Both the position numbers and the translations under genes were made by a program. The notes beneath the pieces were generated by a model. It did no database searches and was not told where the DNA came from. It worked only from the letters and a program-made list of their open reading frames with translations. Shown piece after piece: positions 12,001 through 20,249 of a DNA stretch of 64,000 bases. The first letter of the stretch is position 1, and each line of letters starts with the position of its first letter. The stretch is from Lycocorax pyrrhopterus obiensis (taxonomy: Eukaryota > Chordata > Aves > Passeriformes > Paradisaeidae), in contig JACSVZ010000038.1 of assembly GCA_014706295.1 (NCBI GenBank), positions 62,001 through 126,000 of the forward strand, read 5' to 3'.

Positions 12001-13285
12001 CCCGTCCTGGTTTTGGGATCTGGTCCCACCGGGATGTTCCGATGTCGTGGCCTGAGATCTCCCCCAAAATCTGGCCTCGGCTCAGGGAGGGGCAGGAATG
12101 GGGAGTGGGGGATGGAGGAGGGGTCCCTGTGGGGGAAATCCTGGGGGTCTGGGGCAGGAAAAGGGGAAAATCCTGGGAATTTAGGGCAGCAGATCCTGGA
12201 GATCTGGGTGGGGGAATCCTGAGAATCCTGAGGGGCAGATGCTGGGATTGGGGAGTGAATCCTGGGGGGAAAATCCTGGGGGGTTGAGGGGCAGGGAAAG
12301 GGGCGGATCCTGGGAATTTAGGGGGCAGATCCTGGGAATTTAGGGGGGCAGATCCCGGCATTTATGGGGGCAGATCCCGGAGATTTAGGGGCGCAGATCC
12401 TGGGGATTTAGGGGTGCAGATCCCGGGGATTTGGGGGCGCAGATCCTGGGGATTTAGGGGGGCAGATCCTGGGGATTTAGGGGTGCAGATCCCGGGGATT
12501 TGGGGGCGCAGATCCCGGGGATTTAGGGGCAGATCCTGGGGATTTAGTGGGGCAGATCCCGGAGATTTAGGGGGGGCAGATCCTGGGGATTTAGGGGGGG
12601 CAGATCCGGGGGATTTAGGGAGGCAGATCCGGGGGATTTAGGGAGGCAGATCCTGGGGATTTAGGGAGGCAGATCCTGGGGATTTAGGGGGGCAGATCCT
12701 GGGGGTTTAGTGGGGCAGATCCCGGGGATTTAGGGGGGCAGGGAAAGGGGCAGATCCTGGGGGAGCAAATCCTGGGGGTCTGGGAAGGAAGCAGAGCTTG
12801 AGGACCCAAATCCCTGAGGATTTCGGGGCAGGAAAAAGGAGCAGATCGTGGGATTTTCGAGGGGCGAACCCGGGGGCTGAGGGGCAGCAGAGGCCGCGGA
12901 TCCAGCGGGGGGGGGGGGGAGGGGGCAGGAAATGGGGCAAATCCCGGGAATTTCGGGGCGCAAATCCAAAGGGGCAGGAGAGGGGCCGGGGCAGGAAGGG
13001 GCAGCCCGATGGGGGCGATCACACCCCGGCGCTGCGGGGCCCAGCGGGGCATCCTCAGGGCGGGGCTCCCCCGGTGGAGGCGGGCGGGCGGGTCCGGGAG
13101 GATCCCCCGGAGCATCGCGCGGTCTCACCTCGCTCCAGCTGCTGCAGGGCGGCGGCCCTGAGGCCGGGCCGGTGGCAGCCGCCGCCCACGATGGCGAGCA
13201 GCGAGAAGCGGCGCGGCCCCGCGGCCGGGGCGGCCGGAGCGGCCGGAGGGGCCGGAGCCGCCGCAGCCACCGGAGCCGCCGCCAT
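3050..13285 (-). CDS. MAP1S: Microtubule-associated protein 1S, seven coding exons
   Basis: MAP1S is a MAP1-family protein that binds microtubules and links them to autophagy and mitochondria. It is normally cleaved into heavy and light chains. Minus-strand coding exons, all with GT-AG borders and compatible phases: 13285-13129, 11434-11333, 10581-10499, 9257-9117, 7963-4780, 4695-4478 and 3205-3050 (stop TGA 3052-3050). They total 4041 nt, giving 1346 residues; human is about 1060 as I recall, so the central region is longer here. The start is chosen from the strong Kozak context (AAGATGG) and MAP1S-like N-terminus. Exons 2-4 carry the conserved motifs [29 protein letters not shown] and ETGEL. 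Exon 5 begins with the conserved MAP1 N-terminal domain ([40 protein letters not shown]), then a Lys/Ala/Glu-rich basic region (about residues 515-705), then an acidic Ser/Pro-rich part with [20 protein letters not shown]. Exons 6-7 encode the light-chain end ([19 protein letters not shown], final ACKVEF). Confidence 0.96.
3207..4476. repeat. 41-bp minisatellite filling MAP1S intron 6
   Basis: The unit is about 41 bp, built from 'ggcacccaggacactttg', 'tcaccccccaaatat' and 'gggaagg' segments, with variants in which 'ccaggacaagg' replaces 'aaatattggg'. There are roughly 28 copies. The first degenerate copy starts within about 5 bp of the exon 7 acceptor (AG at 3207-3206), and the array reaches within ~50 bp of the exon 6 donor at 4477. 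No other intron sequence is left. Long open frames across it (up to 646 codons) are repeat artefacts. Confidence 0.9.
4696..4779 (-). other. MAP1S: 84-nt in-frame MAP1S intron 5
   Basis: This very short intron has donor GTACGG (4779 downward) and acceptor TGGCAG ending at 4696. Its length is a multiple of three and it contains no stop in the coding frame, so exon 5, the intron and exon 6 read as one frame. Splicing is preferred because the intron peptide (Gly/Cys-rich) has no MAP1 similarity, while both borders match conserved flanks. Retention would insert 28 residues. Confidence 0.75.
7964..8254. other. MAP1S intron 4, unique part
   Basis: Non-repetitive intron sequence just upstream of the exon 5 acceptor (AG at plus 7965-7964). 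An open frame continues upstream from exon 5 through here to 8209, but it lacks MAP1 similarity and crosses the acceptor, so it is intron. Confidence 0.6.
8255..8790. repeat. 22-23-bp minisatellite in MAP1S intron 4
   Basis: About 23 copies of a unit reading 'ctaaatccccaggatctg' plus a short C-rich linker on the plus strand. It is the reverse complement of the minisatellite in intron 1 at 12200-12770. Confidence 0.9.
9262..9656. repeat. ~20-bp minisatellite, exon-4 side of MAP1S intron 3
   Basis: The units are 'gacgtcaggacggagagggg'-like with variants. The array begins within about 5 bp of the exon 4 acceptor (AG at plus 9259-9258), so the branch point and polypyrimidine tract have to be supplied by repeat sequence. 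Confidence 0.88.
9657..10497. repeat. ~54-bp minisatellite, exon-3 side of MAP1S intron 3
   Basis: About 15 copies containing 'caccgggattcacccctc', 'aggaagcattcccagaga' and a G-rich linker. The last, divergent copy (about 10461-10495) runs into the exon 3 donor region: 'ggattcaccccgcgcgaagc' at the border resembles the repeat 'ggattcacccctcaggaagc'. The array may therefore have been seeded from the donor flank. Together with 9262-9656, intron 3 is almost entirely minisatellite. Confidence 0.9.
10582..11332. other. MAP1S intron 2
   Basis: Intron between coding exons 2 and 3. It is mostly unique GC-rich sequence and contains a hexamer array at about 11069-11233. I see no other gene. Confidence 0.6.
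11069..11233. repeat. GGGAAT/GGGAAC/GGGGAT hexamer array
   Basis: A near-perfect 6-bp array of about 27 units alternating gggaat, gggaac and ggggat in MAP1S intron 2. The plus-strand G-triplet runs could form G-quadruplexes. On the transcribed sense strand it is pyrimidine-rich. Confidence 0.92.
11435..12199. other. MAP1S intron 1, unique part
   Basis: Non-repetitive intron sequence, with a short CAG triplet run at about 11755-11772. I see no exon or RNA gene. Confidence 0.55.
12200..12770. repeat. 22-23-bp minisatellite in MAP1S intron 1
   Basis: About 24 copies of 'cagatcctggggatttag' with a short G-rich linker; degenerate copies start near 12150. It is the same family as 8255-8790 but in the opposite orientation. 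Confidence 0.9.
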
Positions 13286-13480
13286 CTTCGGCGCCCCCCG
13301 CCCGCCGCCGCCGGCCGCGCCCCCTGCGTCACTGCCGCGCTGGCCACGCCCACTGATGTCACCGCCGGCCAATGGGATGCGCCGGAGGGGCGGCGGGTGG
13401 GCGGAGCGGAGGTGGGAGAGAGGGCTCTTAAAGGGGCAACGCGCGGGGTGGGGCTGCGGGTGGGGCCCGCGCGGGAGGTG
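13286..13480 (-). promoter_or_regulatory. MAP1S: MAP1S CpG-island promoter
   Basis: CpG-dense sequence immediately upstream of the MAP1S start codon. A CCAAT box lies on the plus strand at 13369-13373 (ATTGG when read toward MAP1S), about 85 bp upstream of the ATG. No TATA box is visible. The call rests on position and composition. Confidence 0.55.
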
Positions 13481-13489
13481 AGGGGAGGG

Positions 13490-14290
13490 GGGCTCTGGGT
13501 GGGGGATCCGGGATGGGGATGCGGGACCGGGATGGGAATCTGGGATTCTGGATGGGGATGCGGGATTCTGGGTGGGGAATGCGGGATCCGGGATGGGGAT
13601 GGGGATGCGGGATTCTGGGTGGGAATGCGGAATACTGGATGGAGATCTGGGATTCGTGATGGGCATGTGGGATTCTGGATGGGGATGTGGGGTTCTGGGT
13701 GGAGATGAGGAATACTGGATGGGGATGCGGGATTCTGGATGGGAATGCGGAATGGGGATGAGGGATTCCGGATGGGGATGTGGGATCCGGGATGTGGATG
13801 CGGGATCCAGGATGGGGATGCGGAATTCGGGATGGGGAATGCGAGATGGGGATGAGGGATTCTGGATGGGGATGCAGGATCCGGGATGGGGATGTGGGAT
13901 TCTGGGTGGGGACGTGGGATTCGGGATGAGGATGCGGGATTCTGGATGGGGATGCGGGATTCAGGGTGGGGAATGCGGGATGGGGATGAGGGATTCTGGA
14001 TGAGGGTCTGGGATTCTGGATGGGGATGGGGATTCGTGATGGGGATGTGGGATTCTGGATGGGGAATCTGAGATTCTGGATGGGAGATGCGGGATTCTGG
14101 ATGGGAATCCGGGATTTGTGTTGGGGATGTGGGATTCTGGATGTGGGATCTGGGATTCTGGATGCCAGATGCAGGATTCTGGATGGGGGTGTGGGATTCT
14201 GGGTGGGGGATTCTGGATGGGGGATTCGGGATGCGGATCCGGGATTCTGGATAGGGATTCGGGATTCTGGACGCGGGATGCGGCCGGGCC
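13490..14290. repeat. ~20-bp GGATTCTGGATGGGGATGCG minisatellite
   Basis: About 40 imperfect copies between the MAP1S promoter and the 3' end of the CART-like gene. Variants carry gatgaggat, gatgtggga and similar changes. Open frames rich in Met/Gly/Asp/Trp (plus) or Pro/Ser/His/Ile (minus) are repeat artefacts. Confidence 0.93.
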
Positions 14291-14532
14291 GGGCTGTATG
14301 AGCCCCCCGCATCCCGCTGCCCCCGGATGGATCCTCCATCCATCCTCCTCCAGCGGCTCGGGACCCACAGTGGGATGAGATTCCCACTCCCTGTCCCTCA
14401 TCCCCAGCCTCACATCCCCGACTTGGACCCCCAACAGAATGGGACCCCCCCTCCCAGGACCCCGCCCAGCGGCAGAGGGGCCTGGCACCCCAAAATCCCA
14501 AAAAAAGCAGGCGGCAGGCGTGGATCCAATGG

Positions 14533-14538
14533 TTTAAT
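14533..14538 (-). terminator. Polyadenylation signal ATTAAA of the CART-like gene
   Basis: TTTAAT on the plus strand reads ATTAAA on the minus strand, about 140 nt downstream of the stop codon. It is the only good signal before the minisatellite at 14290, so the transcript end is expected near 14515. Confidence 0.6.
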
Positions 14539-14679
14539 GTGTCCCTGGACACCGCCAGCCCCACGGGCCGGGGCACCGAGGGTTCTGTGCGGCTCCATCC
14601 CGGCGCGGGGAGGGGGCTGGGGGCTCGCGGCTCGGTGTCCCCCGGTGTCCCCCGTTGTCCCCCGGGTGTCCCCGGTCCC

Positions 14680-15436
14680 TCAGGAGCACTTGAGGATGAA
14701 GAGGTTGCAGGAGGTGCCGCGGGGGCAGCTGCAGAGCTTCCCGATGCGCGCCCCGCGCCGCACCGCGCACGGCTCCCCGCGCTCGCACTGCGGGACGGCA
14801 CCGTCAGCACCGGGGCCGCGCCCCGGCCACAGGGGATTTGGGGTCCCCCCCGAGCCCCCAGGGCGAGCGCCCACCGCCCCCCAGCCCCGCCTTACCCAGG
14901 GCACCCAGCTCAGCCTCTTCTCCAGCGCCGGCGGCTCTCGGGTCTCCAACTTCTCCAGCACCTCCTGGAGCACCTCCACCTGCCACGGGCAGCAGCGGGA
15001 CACCCCGAATTCCCGGGACATCCAGGAGCTCTGGATCCCCGTCACCCCGAATTCCCGGGACATCCAGGAGCTCTGGATCCCCGTCGCCCCGAATTCCCCG
15101 GCCCCAAAACCGCACCGGGGGGTGCTGGGGACCCCCTTCCCCGCTCCCGCAGCCCCAAAACCGCACCGGGGGTGCTCGGTACCCCCTTCCCCCCTCCCGC
15201 AGCCCCAAAACCGCCCGGGGGGTGCTGGGGACCCCCTTCCCCGCTCCCGCAGCCCCAAAACCACACCGGGGGTGCTCGGGACCCCCTTCCCCGCTCCCAC
15301 AGCCCCTCACCAGCTCTGTCTCCTCCCGGCTCTGCCCGGGCAGGCTCAGGGTGGGCTCCGGTACCGGCTCCGCGGTGCCGAGCAGGATGAGGCCGGAGCC
15401 CACGAGGCAGAGCAGGCAGAGCCCAGCGTTTTCCAT
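14680..15436 (-). CDS. CART neuropeptide paralogue (avian CART2-like), three exons
   Basis: This encodes a secreted prepropeptide of the cocaine- and amphetamine-regulated transcript family; CART peptides act in brain and pituitary on feeding, stress and hormone release. Minus-strand exons: 15436-15311, 14979-14896 and 14787-14680 (stop TGA 14682-14680), 318 nt, 105 residues. All introns are GT-AG and phase 0, at the positions known for CART (…EL|(I/V)E.LQEVL and before the first Cys of the C-terminal domain). Residues 1-22 form a hydrophobic signal peptide. Lys63-Arg64 is the processing site, leaving a 41-residue mature peptide, the same length as the classic short CART. The domain has six cysteines (71, 77, 89, 91, 97, 104) and the signature GARIGKLCSCPRGTSCN. 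The last residue is Ser rather than the Leu of human CART. The neighbourhood (MAP1S, GADD45B) differs from that of vertebrate CARTPT, so this is probably the second CART paralogue reported in birds (CART2). Family certain, paralogue name likely. Confidence 0.93.
15000..15308. repeat. Two short tandem arrays in CART-like intron 1
   Basis: Two copies of a ~42-bp unit (cgaattcccgggacatccag…) at about 15005-15090, then four copies of a ~50-bp unit (gccccaaaaccgcaccgggg…) at about 15100-15308. The last copy runs up to the exon 1 donor at 15310. Confidence 0.88.
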
Positions 15437-15488
15437 GTTCCCGGTGCCGGCTGCGCCCCTGGACGCTCAGGGATGTGCCGGGCTCAGC

Positions 15489-15537
15489 TTTAAACCCCCT
15501 GAGCCACCCCCGGCCTGGGCAAACACGCGGTGACGCA
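15489..15537 (-). promoter_or_regulatory. CART-like promoter: TTTAAA box and CRE/AP-1-like site
   Basis: A TATA-like TTTAAA lies at 15489-15494, about 53 bp upstream of the start codon, and TGACGCA (CRE/AP-1-like) at 15531-15537, about 37 bp further upstream. Mammalian CARTPT is known to respond to cAMP through a CRE close to its TATA box, so the arrangement is plausible. Function is inferred from motif and position. Confidence 0.5.
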
Positions 15538-15837
15538 GACGGAGCCCCTGTGTCCCCCCCGAACCCCCGGTACCGTCACCGAGGTGGAGGAGAGAGGGGG
15601 ACACATCCCCGGGAAACGCATCCCGGGGGCCACCGGGGCCACCGGGCAGCGGGCGGGACGGACGTCAGCACCGGGGCCGGCGAGGGACCCCCAGGGTGAC
15701 CCCCCCAGGCCGCAGGCGGGCGGAGGCGGCCGCCAATTCCCTGAGCAAACACGGGGCTCGGCCCGGCGGCCTCGGCCCCGCGCGTCCCCCCCGGACACGG
15801 CCCAGACGGGGAGCGGCGCGGGGGGAGCACGAACGGG

Positions 15838-16690
15838 TTTATGGCAAAGGGGGGGACAGACAGGGGGACAGACAGACAGACAGGGGACAGACAGCAGGGA
15901 CAGACAGCAGGGACAGACAGGAGGGACAGACAGACAGACAGGGGACAGACAGGAGGGACAGACAGCAGGGACAGACAGCAGGGACAGACAGGGGGGACAA
16001 ACGGGGGGGGACAGACAAGGGGGACAGACAGGGGGACAGACAGGAGGGACAGACAGGGGGACAGACAGACAGGGGGGACAGACAGCAGGGACAGACAGGA
16101 GGGACAGACAGGGGGACAGACAGACAGACAGGGGGGACAGACGGGGGGGACAGACAGGGGGGACAGACAGGAGGGACAGACAGGAGGGACAGACAGGGGG
16201 ACAGACAGGAGGGACAGACAGACAGGGGGACAGACAGGGGACAGACAGACAGACAGGGGGGACAGACAGGAGGGACAGACAGGAGGGACAGACAGGGGGA
16301 CAGACAGGGTGGGACAGACAGGGGGACAGGGGGGACAGACAGGAGGGACAGACAGACAGGGGGGACAGACAGGAGGGACAGACAGGAGGGACAGACAGGA
16401 GGGACAGACAGGGGGACAGGGGGGACAGACAGGAGGGACAGACAGACAGGGGGGACAGACAGGAGGGACAGACAGGAGGGACAGACAGGGGGACAGACAG
16501 GGTGGGACAGACAGGGGGACAGGGGGGACAGACAGGAGGGACAGACAGGGGAGGGGAGACAGACAGACAGGGGGGACAGACAGACAGGGGGGACAGACAG
16601 GGGGGACAGACAGGGGGGACAGACAGGAGGGACAGACAGGGGGACGGACAGACAGGGGGACAAGGGACAGACAGGGGGACACGGGGCAGC
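15838..16690. repeat. GGGACAGACA-type array
   Basis: About 850 bp of interlocked 'gggacagacaggggggacag', 'cagacaggagg' and 'gacagacagacagg' units, basic period 9-14 bp, between the CART-like gene and GADD45B. Frames across it give Gln-Thr-Gly-Gly/Asp-Arg (plus) or Cys-Leu-Ser-Pro (minus) low-complexity peptides of over 500 codons, which I reject as genes. Confidence 0.95.
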
Positions 16691-17400
16691 TGCAGCTCTG
16701 CTGTCCCCCAGCCCTTCCAGGCTCTCCAGTGTTCCCACCGGGGCTCTCCGGTGCCGGTACATCCCTGTCCGACCCCTCCATGTCCCACAGCCCTCCCGTG
16801 GCCGGGGGGTCCCCAAACCCCACAGACAGCCCCCCCTGCCCCCGGAGGGTCCCCCAGTCCCTCATCCTCCCCTGTGGGGTCCCCCAGTCCCTCATCCTCC
16901 CCCTGGGGTCCCCCCCGTCCCAGCCATCAGCACCGAGCATCCTCCTCCTCCTCCTCCTCCTCCTCCTCCTCGCTGGGGGTTTGGGGGTCCCCAAAGGGTC
17001 CAGGGGGAGCGGGAGGGAAACCGGCACGGGGCGGGGGCACCGCCGAACACCGGCAGGACCGAAGTGCGGAGATCCGCGACCGCCGCCGAGTCCGGTCCCC
17101 CGATCCGGACCAGTCCCAAGCCCCCATCCCGGTCCGGTCGCCTCCAGACCAGTCCGGTGCCGGTTTGGTGGCTCCCAGACACGCTCCGGTGGCCCCCAAT
17201 CCTGTCCCCACTCGGTCCGGTCCCGGTTCGGTTGCCCCCAGCCCAGTTCGGTGCCGGTTGGTGACCCCCAGCACGACCCCAGTCGGGTCCCAGCCCGGTC
17301 GCCGCGGCCCCCGGCCCCATCCCAGCTCAGCCCCAGCTCCCCGGTCCCGGTCCCAGTCCCGCCCCCGAGGCCCCGCCCACACCCAGAGGCTCCGCCCATC
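16691..17400. other. Intergenic, with CTC triplet run
   Basis: GC-rich sequence with a CCT/CTC triplet run at about 16940-16972 and a weak 'ccggtcccggtt'-like repetition at 17100-17350. I see no coding exon. Confidence 0.5.
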
Positions 17401-17412
17401 CACTGACGCGAG

Positions 17413-17580
17413 GCCTTGTGGGTAATGTAGTCCCCGTTTAATGGCGCGGAGAGGGCGGAGCGCGGAGAGACTACACTTCCCAGAAGGCTTTGCGGCGGGG
17501 GCAGAGAGAGAGGACGGACACAGCGCCGCCTGCTGGGCCGGAGGAGTCAGAGCGGGAGCGCGGCCATCGGTGCGATGAGC
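17413..17580. promoter_or_regulatory. Orphan CpG promoter with divergent ZNF143/THAP11-like sites
   Basis: Plus-strand ACTACACTTCCCAGAAGGC at 17470-17488 differs by one base from the ZNF143/THAP11 consensus ACTACAAYTCCCAGNRKGC. The reverse strand of 17413-17431 (ACTACATTACCCACAAGGC) is a weaker, divergent copy with three differences. Such sites usually sit close to transcription starts of housekeeping genes, often bidirectional ones. A GC-rich segment with an ATG at 17575 follows, but the frame opened there has no recognisable product. Confidence 0.5.
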
Positions 17581-18029
17581 GGCGGCGGTGCTCGGACGCG
17601 GGGCGGGGGACACGGCGGGGGCCCAGCGGGGACAGCGAGAGGGGACAGGGGACAGCGGGGACGCGCACGAAGCGCCAGCACCGCCGCGGGCTGGCGGCAG
17701 CGTGGGAAATACGGCTCAGGCGGGCGCGGCCGAGGGAAACTGAGGCACGGCGTGGGAACCTCCCGCCACCCCACGGCCCCGGGGGTTCACGCACCGGTCC
17801 GGCCCCGCCGCAGCGGGACCCGGGGGGGCAAGACGAGGCGACCCCGGTGTGCAAAGCCCCCGGACAAGCGCGGGCAGCCGGGAGCGCGTCCCCGGGAGCG
17901 CGTTCCCGGCGGCCCCGGGCCGTGTCCCCGGCAGGTGGCGGCCGCCGCCCGCCCGCCCGCAGCACGGAGCTCCCCGCGTGTCCCCGTTTCCCCCCGCTCT
18001 GAGCGCACCGGCCCCTCCCGCCCCCGGTG

Positions 18030-18865
18030 CAGGTCCCGGTGCACGGACCGAGCCGCCCCCGCGCCCCGGTGCGTGAATTGCCGCCCCCCGGTGCAGCCCC
18101 CGGTGTACGGACCGTCCCTCGGCCCACGAAGCGTCCCCCGCTGCCGCCCCCGACCCACGGAGCGACCCCGCTGCGCAGCCCCCGGTGCACGGACTGACCC
18201 CCGGTGCACCGAGTGACTCCTGCAGGCGGACCCCGACCCACGAACCCACCCCCGGAGCGGCTCCCGGTGCACGAACCGACCCCCCTGTGCAGATCCCGGT
18301 GCACGGACCGACCCTCGGTACAGCCCCCACTCCACGCACGAAACCCCCGGTGCAGCCCGCGACCCCCGGTGCGGCTCCGGTCCCAGGGACCGACCCCCCT
18401 GTGCAGCCCCCGGTGCACGAACCGACCCCCGACCCACGGACCGACCCCCGCCGTGCAGACCCCTGTGCACGAACCGACCTCCGGTGCACGGACTGATCCC
18501 CCGGTGCAGCCCCCGACCCACGGACCGACCACCGACCCACAGACCGACCACCCGGTGCAGCCCCCGGTCCCACGGACCGACCCCAGACCCACGGACCGAC
18601 CCCCCTGTGCAGCCCCCGACCCACGGACCGACCCCCGGTGCAGCCCCCGACCCACGGACCGACCCCTGACCCACTGACCGAGCCCCCTGTGCAGCCCCGA
18701 CCCACGGACCGACCCCCGGTGCAGCCCCCGGTGCACGGACTGACCTCCCGGTGCAGCCCCCGACCCACGGACCGACCCCCGGTGCAGCCTCCGGTCCTAC
18801 GGACGGACCCCCCTGTGCAGCCCCCGACCCACGGACCGACCCCGACCCCCGGCCCGCCCCCGGTG
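18030..18865. repeat. Minisatellite of 'acggaccgacccccggtgca' units
   Basis: Interlocked 12-35-bp units made of cacggaccgacccc, cggtgcagccccc and gacccacgg blocks, immediately upstream of the GADD45B promoter. The long frames on either strand are artefacts. Confidence 0.92.
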
Positions 18866-18924
18866 CCGCCGCCCCCCCCGGTCCCACGCATTTCCCGGCG
18901 CGGGGGGGGCGCAGTTTCAGGGCG

Positions 18925-19085
18925 GGGGTTTCCCCCGCTCGCTCCCCCCGCGTTTCACCCCCACGTGGGCCCCGCCGGCGGCGCCCAATCAGCGCCGCGC
19001 CCGCGGGCGGCTCCGCGTGGCGACAGCCAATGGGCGAGGCGGGGGCGCCGCTCGAGGCCCCGCCCCGCGGCGGGAGTCTATAAAA
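18925..19085 (+). promoter_or_regulatory. GADD45B: GADD45B promoter
   Basis: TATAAAA at 19079-19085 predicts a start near 19110. CCAAT boxes lie at 18985-18989 and 19027-19031, GC boxes at about 19055-19070, an E-box CACGTG at 18962-18967 and an NF-kB-like GGGGTTTCCC at 18925-18934. GADD45B is a known NF-kB and stress target, and its mammalian promoter carries NF-kB sites near the TATA region. Here the sites are seen; their activity is inferred. Confidence 0.75.
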
Positions 19086-19273
19086 GGCAGCGCAGTGCTC
19101 GGCGGAGCCTCAGAGCGATCGCGCTGGAGCGGCGGAGGGAGCGGAGCGGGAGCGGGACCGGTACCGGGCATCGCGATAGCGCCGCGATATCGCCGAGATA
19201 TCTCCGCGATAGCCGCTCTCGGGATTATTGCTCTTGGAATTTGCCTTCTTCTCCTTGGGATTACAATTGCACC

Positions 19274-20249
19274 ATGACCCTGGAGGAGCTGGTGCCTTGC
19301 GATAGCAGCAAGTAAGTCGCGGGCAGCTCGGGCTGTTGCGGCGGGGGGGTGCCGGTGGTTGTCGCCGTCGCTGCTCACCGGCTCTGTCGTTCCTCCGTGA
19401 CAGGATGCAGGCGGTGAGCGAGGCGGTGGAGCGGGTGCTGGTGGCGGCGCAGCGGCAGGACCGGCTCACGGTGGGGGTCTACGAGTCGGCCAAGCTCATG
19501 AATGTGTGAGTATCGCGATAGGGCTCTGTCGGGAGGGGTCTGTCGGGGGGGTCCGGACAGCACCGGCGCGGCTCGCCATGGCGGGGTTCTATCCCGGACC
19601 TGTTAGCGCAGAGCTGCCTCTTGGCAGGAGCGTTTTACGGGGGGGTGACCAGGCAGCTTTTGGGGGGTCTGTCCCCCGTTCCGAGTGCGACAGGGAGGTG
19701 ACACGGGGGGGTGACAGCTCCGCGGGAGGGAGTTCCACCATCCCGAGCTGCCCCAGCCGCCCCTGACCCGCCGTGCCCCCGCAGGGACCCCGACAGCGTG
19801 GTGCTGTGCGTGCTGGCCACCGACGAGGAGGACGAAGGTGACATCGCCCTGCAGATCCACTTCACCCTCATCCAGGCGTTCTGCTGCGACAACGACATCC
19901 ACATCCTGCGCGTGTCGGGCATGCAGCGCCTCGCCGCCATCCTGGGCGAGCCCGAGCCGGGCTCCGAGCCCCGCGACCTGCACTGTCTCCTGGTCACGGT
20001 GAGCGGGGAGGTGACGCGCTGGTGGCCCCGTGACTCCGCCGGGCGCCGCGCCAGGGGCCGGGGAGGGTGACGGCGTGGCTCGGGGACACGTGTCGGGGCG
20101 CTGGTGGCACTAACCTCGTGCTCCTGCTCCTCCAGAACCCGCACACGGACGCCTGGAAGAGCCAGGGGCTGGCGGAGGTGGCGAGTTACTGCGCCGAGAG
20201 TCGCGACAGGAACCAGTGGGTGCCCTACGTGTGTCTGCAGGAGCGCTGA
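19274..20249 (+). CDS. GADD45B: Growth arrest and DNA-damage-inducible protein beta, four exons
   Basis: GADD45B is a small acidic nuclear/cytoplasmic protein of the L7Ae/L30e-like fold. It binds MEKK4 and MKK7, PCNA, p21 and CDK1/cyclin B and so controls p38/JNK signalling, the cell cycle and survival. Exons: 19274-19311, 19404-19505, 19785-19998 and 20136-20249 (stop TGA), 468 nt, 155 residues against about 160 in mammals. All junctions are GT-AG and coincide with the family's exon borders. Diagnostic stretches are [48 protein letters not shown] (acidic loop), [40 protein letters not shown] and the C-terminal [12 protein letters not shown]. The LVPCD N-terminus and VPYVCLQER end fit the beta paralogue best. 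Introns are short (92, 279 and 137 bp), as expected for a rapid-response gene. The start has an ACC ATG context. Confidence 0.97.

Noticed and set aside
15490..17425. Frames of 430-630 codons on both strands over the GGGACAGACA array
   Set aside because: Pure repeat translation (Gln-Thr-Gly-Gly, Asp-Arg or Cys-Leu-Ser-Pro).
17471..18891. Minus-strand frames of 366-421 codons upstream of GADD45B
   Set aside because: They translate the 'ggaccgacccccggtgca' minisatellite; Gly/Ser/Arg/Cys repeats with no domain.
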